Of a stretch of 64,000 nucleotides of DNA, positions 19,790 through 30,497 are shown in pieces (position 1 is the first letter of the stretch; every line of letters begins with the position of its first letter). Position numbers and translations under genes: made by a program. Under the pieces are notes generated by a model. That model was not told the DNA's origin, made no database searches, and saw only the letters and a program-made list of their open reading frames with translations. Source of the stretch: Pectobacterium polonicum (GTDB taxonomy: Bacteria > Pseudomonadota > Gammaproteobacteria > Enterobacterales > Enterobacteriaceae); assembly GCF_005497185.1 (NCBI RefSeq), contig NZ_RJTN01000001.1:372001-436000 (forward strand), given 5' to 3'.

Positions 19790-20340
19790 GAACGCTTAGC
19801 GGAGGCAGTAGAATCAGTGGACTGCAACCGATTTTTGACTTCCTGACTACCGTTGATAGTCAGCAACTTACGTACCAACTGCTGAGCAGCCTGTTCACGC
19901 ATTTCCTGACGGACGATCTCCTGTTCGGCATCTTTCGCCAGTGCAGCCAGCGGGTTATCAAAGAACGTGCGGAACACCGTCACACTGAGTGGGTAAATAT
20001 CTTCACCCGGCATCAGCACCTGCGCCTGCAACGTTAGCACCATCTGGTACTCCGCTGTTTTACCGTCCTGAAAAATAGAGACAGTATCGCGCGTTTCGCT
20101 TGAGCCCAGTACCCGCAGAGACGGGATGTCCTGACGCGTCGCATCTTCAACGATTTTTACATCGCTGAGACGGAGCTGCTCACGTACCGCGCGTGTTAGC
20201 GGACCATAAGGATCATTGCTGTCGACGATGAGTGTTTGTAACTGCGCGGGCACTTGTGTCGTGCCGCGCAGATGAAAACCGCAGCCAGCGGTGATTAACA
20301 CCGCCAACCCCAGCAACAACGTGAATAGACGATGTCGCAC
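19786..20340 (-). CDS. lptE: LPS-assembly lipoprotein LptE
   Basis: The outer-membrane lipoprotein that plugs the LptD barrel during lipopolysaccharide insertion. The 184 residues start with a signal peptide and lipobox ITAGC (C20), followed by the typical GFHLRG. The charged C-terminal tail is ordinary. It begins 14 bases after leuS, as in E. coli. Confidence 0.95.
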   Translation of the reverse strand: MRHRLFTLLLGLAVLITAGCGFHLRGTTQVPAQLQTLIVDSNDPYGPLTRAVREQLRLSDVKIVEDATRQDIPSLRVLGSSETRDTVSIFQDGKTAEYQMVLTLQAQVLMPGEDIYPLSVTVFRTFFDNPLAALAKDAEQEIVRQEMREQAAQQLVRKLLTINGSQEVKNRLQSTDSTASAKRS

Positions 20341-20354
20341 AGTTCCTCCTTGCC

Positions 20355-22937
20355 TTAACCCACAACCAGGTTAAGCAGTTTGCCAGGGACATAAATCACT
20401 TTGCGAACCGTGACGCCGTCCAGATATTTCGCGACCAGCGGTTCCTGAGCAGCGCGTTCGCGAACCTGTTCTTCACTGGCGTCAGCGGCAACGGTAATTT
20501 TACCCCGTACTTTACCGTTAACCTGAACGACGACCAGTTTGGAATCTTCCACCATCGCGTTCTCATCCGCAACCGGCCACGGTGCAGTATCCACATCGCC
20601 TTCACCTTGCAGCGCCTGCCACAGTGTGAAGCAAACGTGCGGCGTGAACGGATAGAGCATACGAACGACGGCCAGCAGGGTTTCCTGCGTCAGCGCGCGA
20701 TCCTGATCGCTTTCCTGCGGTGCTTTCGCTAACTTGTTCATCAGTTCCATGATGGCGGCGATCGCGGTGTTGAAGGTCTGGCGACGGCCGATATCATCGG
20801 TCACTTTAGCGATCGTTTTGTGCAGATCGCGGCGCAGTGACTTCTGATCTTCAGTCAGTGTAGCGATATCCAGAGCCGTTACCGCACCTTTCTCGGTATG
20901 CTCGAAGGCTTGTCTCCAGACGCGTTTCAGGAAGCGGTTTGCGCCTTCTACGCCGGATTCCTGCCATTCCAGCGTCATTTCCGCCGGAGAAGCAAACATC
21001 ATGAACAGACGAACGGTATCTGCACCGTATTTCTCTACCATAACCTGCGGGTCGATGCCGTTGTTTTTGGACTTCGACATTTTGCTCATACCGGCGTAGA
21101 TCACGTCACGGCCTTCGTTATCGATGGCTTTGACGATGCGACCTTTCTCATCACGCTCAACGGTAACGTCGGTAGGTGAAACCCAGATGCGCTCGCCGTT
21201 ATTACCCAGATAGTAGAAGGCATCCGCCAGTACCATACCCTGACACAGCAGGCGTTTGGCGGGTTCATCCGACGTCACCAGACCCGCATCGCGCATCAGT
21301 TTGTGGAAGAAGCGGAAATACATCAGGTGCATGATGGCGTGTTCGATACCGCCGACATATTGGTCAACGGGCAGCCAGTAGTTGGCGGCAGCCGGATCTA
21401 ACATTCCTTGGTCGTACTGCGGGCAGGTGTAGCGCGCGTAGTACCAGGAGGATTCCATAAAGGTGTCGAACGTGTCGGTTTCACGCAGCGCTGGCTGGCC
21501 GTTAACGGTGGTCTTCGCCCATTCTGGGTTAGATTTCAGCGGGCTGGTGATGCCATCCATCACGACATCTTCCGGCAGGATCACCGGCAACTGATCTTCT
21601 GGCGTAGGGATGACGGTGCCATCTTCCAACGTCACCATTGGGATTGGAGCCCCCCAATAACGCTGGCGGGATACGCCCCAGTCGCGCAGGCGATAGTTGA
21701 CTTTACGTTCGCCAATGCCTTTTTCTACCAGCTTATCGGCAATGGCATTGAATCCAGTCTCGAAATCCAGACCGTCAAACTCACCAGAGTTGAACAGGCT
21801 GCCTTTTTCGGTCATCGCCTGAGCGGACAGATCGGGTTCGCTGCCGTCGGCATTCAGAATAACGGGCTTGATGGACAAGTCATATTTGGTGGCGAATTCC
21901 CAGTCACGCTGGTCGTGGCCCGGAACGGCCATCACTGCGCCCGTACCGTATTCCATCAGGACGAAGTTGGCGACCCAGATAGCGACTTTCTCACCGTTCA
22001 GCGGGTGAATAGCATACAGGCCAGTGGCCACGCCTTTTTTCTCCATCGTCGCCATATCGGCTTCGGCGACTTTGGTATTACGGCATTCAGCAATGAAATC
22101 GGCCAGCGCTGGGTTGGTTGCAGCAGCTTGCGCAGCGAGAGGGTGACCGGCGGCAACGGCAACGTAGGTCACGCCCATGAACGTATCCGGACGCGTGGTA
22201 TAGACAGTCAGTTTCTCTGCGCTGTCTGCCACGTCAAAGGTGATTTCTACACCTTCGGAACGACCAATCCAGTTACGCTGCATGGTTTTGACCTGCTCAG
22301 GCCAGCTTTCCAGCGTATCCAAATCGTTCAGTAGTTGGTCTGCATAAGCGGTGATTTTGATAAACCACTGCGGAATCTCTTTGCGCTCGACTTTAGTATC
22401 ACAGCGCCAGCAGCAGCCATCGATAACCTGTTCGTTCGCCAGTACGGTCTGGTCATTCGGGCACCAGTTAACGGCGGAGGTTTTTTTATACACCAGACCT
22501 TTTTCGTACAGCTTGGTGAAGAACCACTGCTCCCAACGGTAGTAGTCTGGTTTACAGGTCGCGACTTCACGATCCCAGTCATAGCCAAAGCCCAACAGTT
22601 TGAGCTGGTTTTTCATGTAATCGATGTTGGCATAGGTCCAGGGCGCTGGCGCGGTATTATTTTTGACCGCAGCACCTTCAGCTGGCAAGCCAAACGCATC
22701 CCAACCGATTGGTTGCAGAACGTTTTTGCCCAACATGCGCTGATAGCGGGAAATCACGTCACCGATGGTGTAGTTACGGACGTGGCCCATATGTAGTCGA
22801 CCAGAAGGGTAAGGTAGCATGGAAAGGCAATAGTATTTTTCCTTGCCAGGCTGTTCGGTGACTTTAAATGTCTGCTTCTCTTGCCAGTGAAGCTGGACGT
22901 CCGCTTCTATCTCTTCTGGGCGGTATTGCTCTTGCAT
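20355..22937 (-). CDS. leuS: Leucyl-tRNA synthetase
   Basis: An 860-residue class I synthetase, the same length as E. coli LeuS. The HIGH-type motif is in [11 protein letters not shown] (residues 42-52), the inserted editing domain (with [14 protein letters not shown] and the TTRPDTFMG block) lies near 225-415, and the KMSKS loop reads [10 protein letters not shown] near 620. It heads the leuS-lptE-holA-nadD run. Confidence 0.98.
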   Translation of the reverse strand: MQEQYRPEEIEADVQLHWQEKQTFKVTEQPGKEKYYCLSMLPYPSGRLHMGHVRNYTIGDVISRYQRMLGKNVLQPIGWDAFGLPAEGAAVKNNTAPAPWTYANIDYMKNQLKLLGFGYDWDREVATCKPDYYRWEQWFFTKLYEKGLVYKKTSAVNWCPNDQTVLANEQVIDGCCWRCDTKVERKEIPQWFIKITAYADQLLNDLDTLESWPEQVKTMQRNWIGRSEGVEITFDVADSAEKLTVYTTRPDTFMGVTYVAVAAGHPLAAQAAATNPALADFIAECRNTKVAEADMATMEKKGVATGLYAIHPLNGEKVAIWVANFVLMEYGTGAVMAVPGHDQRDWEFATKYDLSIKPVILNADGSEPDLSAQAMTEKGSLFNSGEFDGLDFETGFNAIADKLVEKGIGERKVNYRLRDWGVSRQRYWGAPIPMVTLEDGTVIPTPEDQLPVILPEDVVMDGITSPLKSNPEWAKTTVNGQPALRETDTFDTFMESSWYYARYTCPQYDQGMLDPAAANYWLPVDQYVGGIEHAIMHLMYFRFFHKLMRDAGLVTSDEPAKRLLCQGMVLADAFYYLGNNGERIWVSPTDVTVERDEKGRIVKAIDNEGRDVIYAGMSKMSKSKNNGIDPQVMVEKYGADTVRLFMMFASPAEMTLEWQESGVEGANRFLKRVWRQAFEHTEKGAVTALDIATLTEDQKSLRRDLHKTIAKVTDDIGRRQTFNTAIAAIMELMNKLAKAPQESDQDRALTQETLLAVVRMLYPFTPHVCFTLWQALQGEGDVDTAPWPVADENAMVEDSKLVVVQVNGKVRGKITVAADASEEQVRERAAQEPLVAKYLDGVTVRKVIYVPGKLLNLVVG

Positions 22938-23247
22938 GGCTGCCAGGGGTCCTGTTTAGTGGAGAATCGCTACGTGAGTAGCCTGTTCTGATTCATAACA
23001 AAAGATCCGCATAGCATAGCCGTAAGCGACGCAGGCAACAACACCCAGCGCCTGACTGAGGAATATTTATGATTTGTGAGCGGCATACTGCGAGGAATTG
23101 CGCAAATTGACGACAATTTCCTCAGTTGTGCGGGAAAAATAATCTAAAATAGAGAGAGATAGGCAACATATCGGTTTTTGATTTGGTGCGCCAGACGGCG
23201 AATAGTCGTGCTTTATCGCCCCTCAACCCGCTTATTCAGGAGGAAGC
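22938..23247. other. Divergent intergenic region leuS / ybeL
   Basis: These 310 bases hold no credible gene. They must contain the leuS and ybeL promoters. An imperfect inverted repeat, GAGGAATTGCGC with GACAATTTCCTC, lies near 23092-23124. The ybeL ribosome-binding site AGGAGGA is clear just before 23248. I cannot place the promoters firmly. Confidence 0.45.
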
Positions 23248-23730
23248 ATGAATAAACTAGCCCGCTATTACCGCGAGTTAATGGCTTCAGTTACAGCTCG
23301 GCTGAACAACGGTGAACGCGATCTTGATAGTCTGGTGCAGAGCGCCCGCAAAACCTTGCAGGAAGGCTCGGAGCTGACGCAGAAAGAAATAGAACAGGTG
23401 ATTCAGGCTGTTCAGCGCGATCTCGAAGAGTTTGCCCGCAGCTATAACGAAAGTCAGGATGAGTTTACCGATAGCGTTTTTATGCGAGTCATCAAGGAAA
23501 GTCTGTGGCAGGAACTGGCGGATATTACGGATAAAACGCAGCTAGAGTGGCGCGAGATCTTCAAAGATGTGAATCATCACGGGGTGTACCACAGCGGTGA
23601 AGTAGTAGGGCTAGGTAATCTGGTGTGCGAGAACTGCCATCATCATATTGCGTTCTACACGCCGGAGGTTCTGCCACTCTGCCCGAAATGCTCGCACGAT
23701 CTGTTCCACCGCCAGCCGTTTCAGCCGTAG
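23248..23730 (+). CDS. ybeL: YbeL-like zinc-ribbon protein (DUF1451)
   Basis: A 160-residue soluble protein. The N-terminal two thirds is predicted helical and charged; the C-terminus has a zinc ribbon, CENCHHHIAFYTPEVLPLCP with a following KC pair (CxxC...CPKC). It matches E. coli YbeL in length and place beside leuS. The function is unknown. The strong AGGAGGA ribosome-binding site supports the start. Confidence 0.93.
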   Translation: MNKLARYYRELMASVTARLNNGERDLDSLVQSARKTLQEGSELTQKEIEQVIQAVQRDLEEFARSYNESQDEFTDSVFMRVIKESLWQELADITDKTQLEWREIFKDVNHHGVYHSGEVVGLGNLVCENCHHHIAFYTPEVLPLCPKCSHDLFHRQPFQP

Positions 23731-23745
23731 GGCTTTTGGGGGTAA

Positions 23746-23772
23746 ATAAGCGTGCCTTGCGGCACGCTTTAT
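23746..23772. terminator. Convergent terminator ybeL / gltL
   Basis: AAGCGTGCC pairs with GGCACGCTT around TTGC, with short A and T flanks on both sides. Confidence 0.8.
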
Positions 23773-23779
23773 CTGAGTA

Positions 23780-24508
23780 TTAATGCAGGATTTTCGCCAG
23801 GAAGTCTTTCGCACGTTCAGACTGTGGGTTGTTGAAGAAATCATCCTTGCGGGTATCCTCAACGATTTTGCCCTCATCCATAAAGATCACGCGGTGTGCC
23901 ACTTTACGGGCAAAGCCCATTTCATGGGTGACGACCATCATGGTCATACCTTCCTGTGCCAGTTCAACCATAACGTCCAGCACTTCGTTGATCATCTCTG
24001 GATCGAGCGCGGATGTCGGCTCGTCAAATAACATCGCGATAGGGTCCATACACAGTGCGCGGGCAATCGCGACACGCTGCTGCTGGCCGCCAGATAGCTG
24101 CCCAGGGTATTTGTTAGCGTGTGCCGCCAGCCCCACACGTTCTAACAGCTTCTGCGCTTTGGCTTTGGCGTCTTCGCGCTTACGCTTTAGCACTTTTACC
24201 TGCGCCAGCGTCAGGTTCTCGATAATCGACAAGTGTGGGAACAGTTCAAAGTGCTGGAACACCATCCCGACTTTGGAACGTAACTGGGCCAGATTGGTTT
24301 TTTTATCGTTAACAGCAGTGCCATTGACGGTAATTTCACCTTTCTGAATCGGTTCCAGACCGTTTACGGTTTTGATCAGGGTTGATTTACCAGAGCCAGA
24401 AGGCCCGCAGACGACCACAACTTCACCTTTTTTTACTTCTGTGGAGCAGTCGGCTAGCACCTGAAATTGGCCATACCATTTAGAAACATTTTTCAGGGAA
24501 ATCATCAA
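23780..24508 (-). CDS. gltL: Glutamate/aspartate ABC transporter ATPase
   Basis: The ATP-binding subunit of the GltIJKL importer. Its 242 residues contain Walker A GPSGSGKS at 35-42, the signature LSGGQ at 138-142, and Walker B AMLFDEP at about 158-164. It belongs to the polar amino acid (PAAT) group. It overlaps gltK by ATGA and ends the operon. Confidence 0.95.
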   Translation of the reverse strand: MMISLKNVSKWYGQFQVLADCSTEVKKGEVVVVCGPSGSGKSTLIKTVNGLEPIQKGEITVNGTAVNDKKTNLAQLRSKVGMVFQHFELFPHLSIIENLTLAQVKVLKRKREDAKAKAQKLLERVGLAAHANKYPGQLSGGQQQRVAIARALCMDPIAMLFDEPTSALDPEMINEVLDVMVELAQEGMTMMVVTHEMGFARKVAHRVIFMDEGKIVEDTRKDDFFNNPQSERAKDFLAKILH

Positions 24509-25179
24509 ACCGTCCTTTTTTTCAGGTAACTGACCAGCATTGAGGCAGTAATGCTGAAGAGAAAATAAATGAACCCAGCAAATAGGATCATTTCAACTTG
24601 TGTTCCGTCACGCTCGCCGATGGTTGAGGCGGTACGGAAGAAATCAGCGAGGCTGAGTACGTAAACCAGTGAGGTATCCTGAAACAGGACAATACCTTGC
24701 GTCAGCAGCAGCGGCACCATGGCGCGGAATGCCTGTGGCAGAATAACCAGCTTCATGGATTGCCAGTGTGTCATGCCTAATGCTAACGCCGCGGAAGATT
24801 GACCGCGTGACACGCTGAGAATACCCGCACGAATGATTTCCGAATAATAGGCTGCCTCGAACAGCGAGAAGGCTACCATAGCTGAAATCAGTCGAATATC
24901 GGTTTTCGGCGATAGCCCAAGCACATTTTGTAATAAGCTAGGAACCACCAGATAGAACCACAGCAGCACCATGACGAGCGGAACGGAGCGGAATAGGTTC
25001 ACATACAGTTTGGCGAACCAACTAATGGGCTTTATCGGCGACAGGCGCATTACTGCCAGAATCGTGCCCCAGACAATCCCGAATACCACCGCCGTTAGCG
25101 TAATTTTGAGTGTGACGACCATCCCCTGAATCAGGTACGGCATGCTTGGCCCAATTGAGCTCCAGTCAAATTCATACAT
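24505..25179 (-). CDS. gltK: Glutamate/aspartate ABC transporter permease GltK
   Basis: A 224-residue inner-membrane permease with about five spans and the EAA-type loop [20 protein letters not shown] that contacts the ATPase. It pairs with GltJ to form the channel. It lies between gltJ (three-base gap) and gltL (overlap), in the order known for gltIJKL. Confidence 0.95.
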   Translation of the reverse strand: MYEFDWSSIGPSMPYLIQGMVVTLKITLTAVVFGIVWGTILAVMRLSPIKPISWFAKLYVNLFRSVPLVMVLLWFYLVVPSLLQNVLGLSPKTDIRLISAMVAFSLFEAAYYSEIIRAGILSVSRGQSSAALALGMTHWQSMKLVILPQAFRAMVPLLLTQGIVLFQDTSLVYVLSLADFFRTASTIGERDGTQVEMILFAGFIYFLFSITASMLVSYLKKRTV

Positions 25180-25182
25180 GAT

Positions 25183-25923
25183 TTATTTGCTCCCCATGTT
25201 GCCCGGCAAACGGGTTTTTCGCTCAACGACTTGCATGATCAACATAATAATGGCGTTGATGCCAACGTATGCCAGCGTGATAGCGGTAAAAGATTCATAA
25301 GCGTGGGCGGAGTAATCCAGCAGCTTCCCTGCCTGTGCTGCCATATCAACCAGACCAATCGTGGAAGCGATAGCCGAGTTTTTTACCAGGTTCAGCATCT
25401 CTGACGTCAACGGCGGAACGATCACGCGATACGCATTGGGCAGTAACACATAGCGGTAGGTTTGCGGCAGCGTCAGGCCCATCGCCAGCCCGGCTGCTTT
25501 TTGCCCGCGTGGTAGCGACTGAATCCCCGCACGCACCTGCTCACACACACGCGCTGCGGTGAAGAGCCCTAGACAAATCATCGATGACAGGAAGAATTGA
25601 ATATTCGGGTCTAGCTCGGCTTTAAACCACATGCCGATGTTGACGGGAAGCAGCTCGGGAACCACCAGATACCAGGTAAAGAACTGGACAATCAGTGGGA
25701 CGTTGCGAAATAGCTCGACGTAGCAGGTGCCAATGCCTGCAAGGAAACGATTTGGGACGGTACGCAGGATTCCAAATAAAGAACCAATGAGAAAAGCGAT
25801 AATCCAGGCACAGATAGATAATGTGACGGTGACTTGCAGACCGGACAAAATCCACCCGAGGTAGGTTGTGTTGCCGAAGGGGGCGGCTTGTAGAAATATG
25901 CCCCAGTTCCAATCTATTGACAT
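25183..25923 (-). CDS. gltJ: Glutamate/aspartate ABC transporter permease GltJ
   Basis: A 246-residue permease with five to six spans and the EAA loop AAGLAMGLTLPQTYRYVLLP. The start MSIDWNWGIF has GGAG upstream, placed just after a terminator hairpin that separates it from gltI. It works with GltK, GltL and the binding protein GltI. Confidence 0.95.
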   Translation of the reverse strand: MSIDWNWGIFLQAAPFGNTTYLGWILSGLQVTVTLSICAWIIAFLIGSLFGILRTVPNRFLAGIGTCYVELFRNVPLIVQFFTWYLVVPELLPVNIGMWFKAELDPNIQFFLSSMICLGLFTAARVCEQVRAGIQSLPRGQKAAGLAMGLTLPQTYRYVLLPNAYRVIVPPLTSEMLNLVKNSAIASTIGLVDMAAQAGKLLDYSAHAYESFTAITLAYVGINAIIMLIMQVVERKTRLPGNMGSK

Positions 25924-25935
25924 AACGAACTCCGG

Positions 25936-25962
25936 TAAAAAAAGGGTAGCGAAGCTACCCTG
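25936..25962 (-). terminator. Internal terminator/attenuator between gltI and gltJ
   Basis: On the minus strand AGGGTAGC pairs with GCTACCCT around TTC, followed by a run of T, 13 bases before the gltJ start. This has all the marks of an intrinsic terminator but lies inside the operon, where partial read-through would make binding protein in excess over permeases. Confidence 0.75.
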
Positions 25963-26043
25963 AAGATTGATGAGCGGCCATATTCCCGTTCTGTTTCAAA
26001 CTACAGGCGTATTGTTTATTTTCCTGTTTATCGAAATTTCTCG

Positions 26044-26087
26044 GGACAACATGTGATGGGGAACGACCATCACATGCCTGTCTGTCC
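26044..26087. repeat. Long hairpin downstream of gltI
   Basis: CATGTGATGG (26050-26059) and CCATCACATG (26067-26076) form a perfect 10-bp stem with a 7-base loop; an outer GGACA/TGTCC extends it. It lies between the gltI stop and the gltJ-proximal terminator and could protect the gltI transcript 3' end. Confidence 0.6.
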
Positions 26088-26142
26088 TGCCACGAATCAG
26101 CAATCAGAGGACAGGTGATTCTGCCCTTATTCTCATTATTAA

Positions 26143-27039
26143 TTAGTTTAGCGCTTTGTCATTTGGCGCTTTGAACAGCGCTTTCATTTCGTCTGACAGG
26201 GCAAAGTTCAAGTTAAGATCTTTTGGTGGAATGGGCTGTTTGAACCAGCGATCGAACCATTTTTCAGCTTCACCGGAGGTCTGAACTTCGGCGATAGTGT
26301 CATCAACCAGTTTTTTGAATTGCGGATCGTCTTTACGCAACATACAGCCGTAGGCTTCTTCAGATTGCGCTTTACCGACGATATCCCACTGATCGGCGCT
26401 TTTCGCTTTCGCTCGTTCGCCAGCCAGCAGTGCATCATCCATCATAAAGGCGACTGCACGGCCGCTTTCCAGCGTGCGGAAAGAGTCGCCATGGTCTTTT
26501 GCACTGATGATGCGCATCTTCATCTGTTTTTCTTCATTCAGCTTATTCAGCAGAACTTCAGACGTTGTACCGGAGGTCACCACGACCGTTTTACCCGCCA
26601 AATCCGGGAAGTCTTTTACGCCGGAATCTTTTTTGGTTAACAGACGCGTACCGACCACGAAAATGGTGTTAGAGAACGCGGCTTGTTTCTGACGTTCCAG
26701 GTTGTTGGTCGTTGAGCCACATTCCAAATCGAATGTGCCGTTCTGTAACAGTGGGATGCGGTTTTGAGAAGTGATAGGGAGCAGTTTGACTTGCAGGTTA
26801 GGCGCATCCAGTTTTTTCTTAATCGCTTCGACAATTTTGTCAGAGTAGGCTTGGGAATAGCCGACGACTTTCTGCGTATTATCGTAGTAAGAAAAAGGGA
26901 CGGATGATTCGCGGTGACCAATGACGATCACGCCATTATCTTTGACCTTTTTCAATGTACCAGCCAGATCTTCAGCCTGAGCTACGCTGGCGGCGGTGCC
27001 AAGCAGAAGCAGTGATAATGCCAGTTTACGCATTTGCAT
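26143..27039 (-). CDS. gltI: Glutamate/aspartate-binding periplasmic protein
   Basis: A 298-residue solute-binding protein with a signal peptide (MQMRKLALSLLLLGTAASVA, cleavage after AQA near residue 22) and the type 3 binding fold. Cysteines in FDLECGSTTN and AYGCMLRKD probably form a disulfide. It is first in gltIJKL, and its long leader (435 bases to lnt) contains candidate NtrC sites at 27286-27329. Confidence 0.94.
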   Translation of the reverse strand: MQMRKLALSLLLLGTAASVAQAEDLAGTLKKVKDNGVIVIGHRESSVPFSYYDNTQKVVGYSQAYSDKIVEAIKKKLDAPNLQVKLLPITSQNRIPLLQNGTFDLECGSTTNNLERQKQAAFSNTIFVVGTRLLTKKDSGVKDFPDLAGKTVVVTSGTTSEVLLNKLNEEKQMKMRIISAKDHGDSFRTLESGRAVAFMMDDALLAGERAKAKSADQWDIVGKAQSEEAYGCMLRKDDPQFKKLVDDTIAEVQTSGEAEKWFDRWFKQPIPPKDLNLNFALSDEMKALFKAPNDKALN

Positions 27040-27285
27040 GTTCTAACTCCTTTGCTGTCGTTACAGTGCAATAGTTATAGCGCTGTCATTAATAACCGTA
27101 TGGTTACTGTGCCCGTTATCTTCAAGTTAACATCGTACCCGTGTCGCTGAATCATTCATGACGCTTTGCTACTTCTCTGTGATAACGCTGCACCGTTAAA
27201 GCGCGAAGTTACTGTCTATACAGTTAAAAAGTAGCTGATTGTAAATAGATTGAAATAGGAATGTTTGTTTTTTGCGATATCCGCC

Positions 27286-27329
27286 GCACCAAATAGCAGC
27301 AATGTCAGAGGGTGGCACCAATTTGGTGC
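27286..27329 (-). promoter_or_regulatory. Candidate NtrC-binding sites upstream of gltI
   Basis: GCACC-AATTT-GGTGC at 27315-27329 is a perfect match to the NtrC half-site pattern GCACC-N5-GGTGC. A weaker copy, GCACC-AAATA-GCAGC at 27286-27300, lies 29 bases away, nearly three helical turns. I could not find a GG-N10-GC sigma-54 promoter between the sites and gltI, so the link is incomplete. Confidence 0.5.
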
Positions 27330-27423
27330 GTCACTTGCCCCCTAAGAGAGCTTTAAGTCGACGTAATATCCAAAAAAATACAGAAACAACCCTTTACAGG
27401 GTAATAAGAGGCAAATAGCGTGC

Positions 27424-27458
27424 CAAAAATAAAAAAGGCATGCAAAAGCATGCCCTTA
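27424..27458 (-). terminator. Terminator after lnt
   Basis: The minus strand has GGGCATGC and GCATGCC around TTTT, followed by TTTTTTATTTTT. Confidence 0.88.
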
Positions 27459-27474
27459 GGAAAGTGAGGGGGGG

Positions 27475-29004
27475 TTATCGGCGACGTAAACCGAAGAAAA
27501 CGGCAGTGATACCGCCTAGTAGCGTAACGATCCAGAGCGGCCAGGAACCGAAACGGGCATAAGGTGTTATTCCCGTCGCGGGAACGACCTGCGTGTCCAG
27601 CACTGCACGCGTGAACTGCGGCAGACTGGCGCTGACCTTGCCATCTGGCGTAATCACCGCTGTGACGCCGTTGTTGGTACTACGAACCAGAGGGCGCCCT
27701 AATTCCAGCGCGCGCATACGTGCCATCTGGAAGTGTTGCCACGGGCCGATTGAGTGGCCGAACCAGGCATCGTTCGAGATGGTCAATAGCATATCGGTGT
27801 CTGGCCGGAAGTTATCACGCACCTGTTGGCCTAAGATGATTTCATAACAAATAGCGGCATTAAGCTTGAAGCCATGCACAGAAAGCTGGGGCTGAACATA
27901 GTCCCCTCGACTAAACGACGACATCGGAAGATCGAAGAACGGCGCTAGCGGGCGTAACAACGTTTCCAGCGGGACAAACTCGCCAAAAGGCACCAGGTGG
28001 TTTTTGTTGTAGCGGTTCGTCGTGGGGTAGCGGTATGGCTCTTTGTCGCCGAGTACGATAATTGAGTTATAGAAATCGGTCTTATTACCCTCACGCCGGA
28101 TATCAACGATACCCGTAATCAGGCTGCTGTTACGACTACGTAGAATATCGTCAATCTGCTTTAAATAAGCGTTCTGACGGCTTTCAATATCAGGAATTGC
28201 CGTTTCCGGCCAGATAACGATAGGTGCCTTGTCCATATAAGGCAGGCTGTTATCCAGATAGATCCTCAGCGTATTCAACAGCTCGTCTTGTTCCCACTTC
28301 ATAGCCTGCGGGATATTGCCCTGTACCAGCGCGACATTGACGGCACGTTCAGGTTGCAGGGTGTACCACTGCACGTTGCGCAGCGGCCATGATAAAACGA
28401 AAACGCCGATAGCAATGGCCGCCGGTACGATTTTTCGTTGGCTGATGGCATAAACGAACAGCCCGCTGAGGCTCATCAACAGGAAGGTAATGGTGTCGAT
28501 ACCCAGAATGGGCGCGATACCTTTCAGTGGGCCGTCAATTTGGCTGTAGCCGAATTGCAGCCACGGAAAACCGGTGAGCACCCAGCCGCGCAGAAATTCA
28601 GTTAACTGCCAGAGTACGGGAGCGGCAAGCGCCAGACGCCACAGCGTGGTTTTCGGCCACAGGCGTGAGAGCAGGGCAGAAAACAGCAGAGGATAGAGTG
28701 ACAAATAGGCGGCGAGCAGAATGACCAGCGCAACATTGACAGGGCCTGGCATCCCGCCGAATTGCGCGATACTGACGTAAACCCAGTTTACGCCGCTGCC
28801 GAACAGACCTAACCCCCAGCAAAATCCTATCCAGGCTGACTGGCGACTCGTGCGGTTGAGCGTCAGTGCCTGTAGACCCATGAGCGAGATAATCGCCGCA
28901 GGCCAGAAATCAAAGGGAGAAAATGCCAGCGTGCCACAAGCACCAAATAAGAGCGCCAGCAGGGCTTTAACCTGCTGGCGTTGTAGAAAAGAAGCGACAA
29001 CCAT
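27475..29004 (-). CDS. lnt: Apolipoprotein N-acyltransferase
   Basis: Adds the third acyl chain to lipoproteins at the outer face of the inner membrane. About 509 residues: several N-terminal membrane spans and a periplasmic nitrilase domain with the catalytic glutamate (IVIWPETAI), lysine ([13 protein letters not shown]) and cysteine ([10 protein letters not shown]). I start at 29004 ([11 protein letters not shown]), which aligns with E. coli Lnt; a 30-residue extension would overlap corC. Confidence 0.95.
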   Translation of the reverse strand: MVVASFLQRQQVKALLALLFGACGTLAFSPFDFWPAAIISLMGLQALTLNRTSRQSAWIGFCWGLGLFGSGVNWVYVSIAQFGGMPGPVNVALVILLAAYLSLYPLLFSALLSRLWPKTTLWRLALAAPVLWQLTEFLRGWVLTGFPWLQFGYSQIDGPLKGIAPILGIDTITFLLMSLSGLFVYAISQRKIVPAAIAIGVFVLSWPLRNVQWYTLQPERAVNVALVQGNIPQAMKWEQDELLNTLRIYLDNSLPYMDKAPIVIWPETAIPDIESRQNAYLKQIDDILRSRNSSLITGIVDIRREGNKTDFYNSIIVLGDKEPYRYPTTNRYNKNHLVPFGEFVPLETLLRPLAPFFDLPMSSFSRGDYVQPQLSVHGFKLNAAICYEIILGQQVRDNFRPDTDMLLTISNDAWFGHSIGPWQHFQMARMRALELGRPLVRSTNNGVTAVITPDGKVSASLPQFTRAVLDTQVVPATGITPYARFGSWPLWIVTLLGGITAVFFGLRRR

Positions 29005-29011
29005 TGCCAAA

Positions 29012-29890
29012 TTATTCTTCCAATTTTGGTTGAGGGGCATTGTCAGGAATTCTGACATGAACCTGAATAATACGACGACTGTCTGCCATCGCAACCTTAA
29101 ACAGGTAACCTTCTATGTCGATGGTTTCGCCACGAGCAGGAAGATGGCCGAAAGACTGCATGACCAAGCCGCCGATGGTGTCGACTTCATCATCACTGAA
29201 CCGTGTGCCAAAAGCCTCATTAAAATCTTCAATATCGGTTAACGCACGAACGGTGTAAGTCTGGCGATTAAGCTGACGAATATCTCTGTCTTCTTCATCG
29301 TCGTATTCGTCTTCAATTTCGCCAACGATCAGCTCAAGGATATCTTCAATCGTGACCAGGCCAGATACGCCACCAAATTCATCAATGACAATCGCCATGT
29401 GATAGCGCAGTGAGCGGAACTCATTCAGCATCCGATCAACGCGTTTGCTTTCCGGCACAACCACGGCGGAACGCAGGACTTTATCCATACTGAACGGTTC
29501 GGAATCGCTGCGCATAAACGGCAGCAAATCCTTGGCCATCAGGATGCCTTCAATATGGTCTTTATCTTCGCTAATGACGGGGAAACGAGAGTGGGCGGAT
29601 TCGATAATCACGTCCAGACACTCTTCCAGCGTTTGATCGCGCTTGAGCGTAATCATCTGCGAGCGAGGGATCATGATGTCACGTACACGCTGGTCGGCGA
29701 TATCCATGACGCCTTCGAGCATATCTCGTGTTTCAGGATCGATCAGGTCATTCTGTTCGGAGTCACGAATCAGAGTAAGTAAACCGTTACGATCTTTTGG
29801 CTCGCCGTGAAAAAGCTGATTAAGAATAAGAGAAAAGAAGCCCTTTTTGGGACTGGGTGCATCGCTGTTTTGAGAATGGTCGTCGCTCAT
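29012..29890 (-). CDS. corC: CorC/YbeX family protein with CBS domains
   Basis: A 292-residue cytoplasmic protein with two CBS domains (about 70-190) and a C-terminal CorC/HlyC domain (about 205-285). It has been linked to magnesium/cobalt efflux and, in E. coli YbeX, to ribosome maintenance. It precedes lnt by seven bases and follows ybeY after a 127-base gap containing a GC-rich hairpin. Confidence 0.93.
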   Translation of the reverse strand: MSDDHSQNSDAPSPKKGFFSLILNQLFHGEPKDRNGLLTLIRDSEQNDLIDPETRDMLEGVMDIADQRVRDIMIPRSQMITLKRDQTLEECLDVIIESAHSRFPVISEDKDHIEGILMAKDLLPFMRSDSEPFSMDKVLRSAVVVPESKRVDRMLNEFRSLRYHMAIVIDEFGGVSGLVTIEDILELIVGEIEDEYDDEEDRDIRQLNRQTYTVRALTDIEDFNEAFGTRFSDDEVDTIGGLVMQSFGHLPARGETIDIEGYLFKVAMADSRRIIQVHVRIPDNAPQPKLEE

Positions 29891-30017
29891 GCGTTTTAAT
29901 TAACATCACTCTTGTTAAAGGATTATTGCCAGCAACTGGAAGCGGCACAGTGGCTGATGTGTGAAGATAAATGCCCGGTATCTTCCCGATCTCGGGCTAG
30001 ACAAAATGTATTTCTAT

Positions 30018-30497
30018 TTATTCGGTGAGGCCATCTTTTTCTGCAAGATAGGGATCGGCATAACCCATACCTTGCATAATCTCGGTTTCCAGCGCTTCCA
30101 TTTCTTCGGCTTCGCTGTCCTCAATATGGTCGTACCCTAGCAGATGCAGGCTACCATGGACAACCATGTGCGCCCAGTGCTCTTCTACGGTTTTTTCCTG
30201 CTCGGCGGCTTCACGCTCGACAACCTGACGGCAGATGATTAAATCGCCAAGCAGAGGAAGTTCGACTTCAGGCGGTGCCTCAAAAGGAAACGACAGCACG
30301 TTGGTCGGCTTGTCTTTACCGCGATAGGTGTTATTCAGGTCGCGGCTTTCGGCCTCATCCACGATACGGATGGTGACTTCAGCGACTTCCTGAAACTGCG
30401 GCAGAACGCCTTCCAGCCAGCGCTGAAAGTCTTTTTCTTCCGGTAGCCCCTGTGCTTGCTCGCTGGCGATTTGTAAATCCAGAATCACCTGACTCAT
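30018..30497 (-). CDS. ybeY: Endoribonuclease / rRNA maturation factor YbeY
   Basis: A 159-residue UPF0054 protein with the zinc motif [11 protein letters not shown] near residue 119, needed for 16S rRNA 3' maturation and ribosome quality control. Its start overlaps the ybeZ stop by ATGA (30494-30497), showing coupling with ybeZ. Confidence 0.97.
   Translation of the reverse strand: MSQVILDLQIASEQAQGLPEEKDFQRWLEGVLPQFQEVAEVTIRIVDEAESRDLNNTYRGKDKPTNVLSFPFEAPPEVELPLLGDLIICRQVVEREAAEQEKTVEEHWAHMVVHGSLHLLGYDHIEDSEAEEMEALETEIMQGMGYADPYLAEKDGLTE

Larger units (their letters stand above)
27040..27474. other. gltI leader and lnt 3' region
   Basis: This 435-base gap carries no gene. It contains the NtrC-like sites and the lnt terminator described separately. 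The remainder, nearest gltI, is ordinary leader sequence in which I see no certain promoter. Confidence 0.5.

Noticed and set aside
21408-22334. A 308-codon open frame on the plus strand
   Set aside because: It lies wholly antisense to leuS, has no ribosome-binding site and reads as no known protein; GC-rich coding sequence often leaves such frames open.
27040-27286. A sigma-54 promoter for gltI
   Set aside because: Systematic reading for GG-N10-GC on the minus strand found no match.
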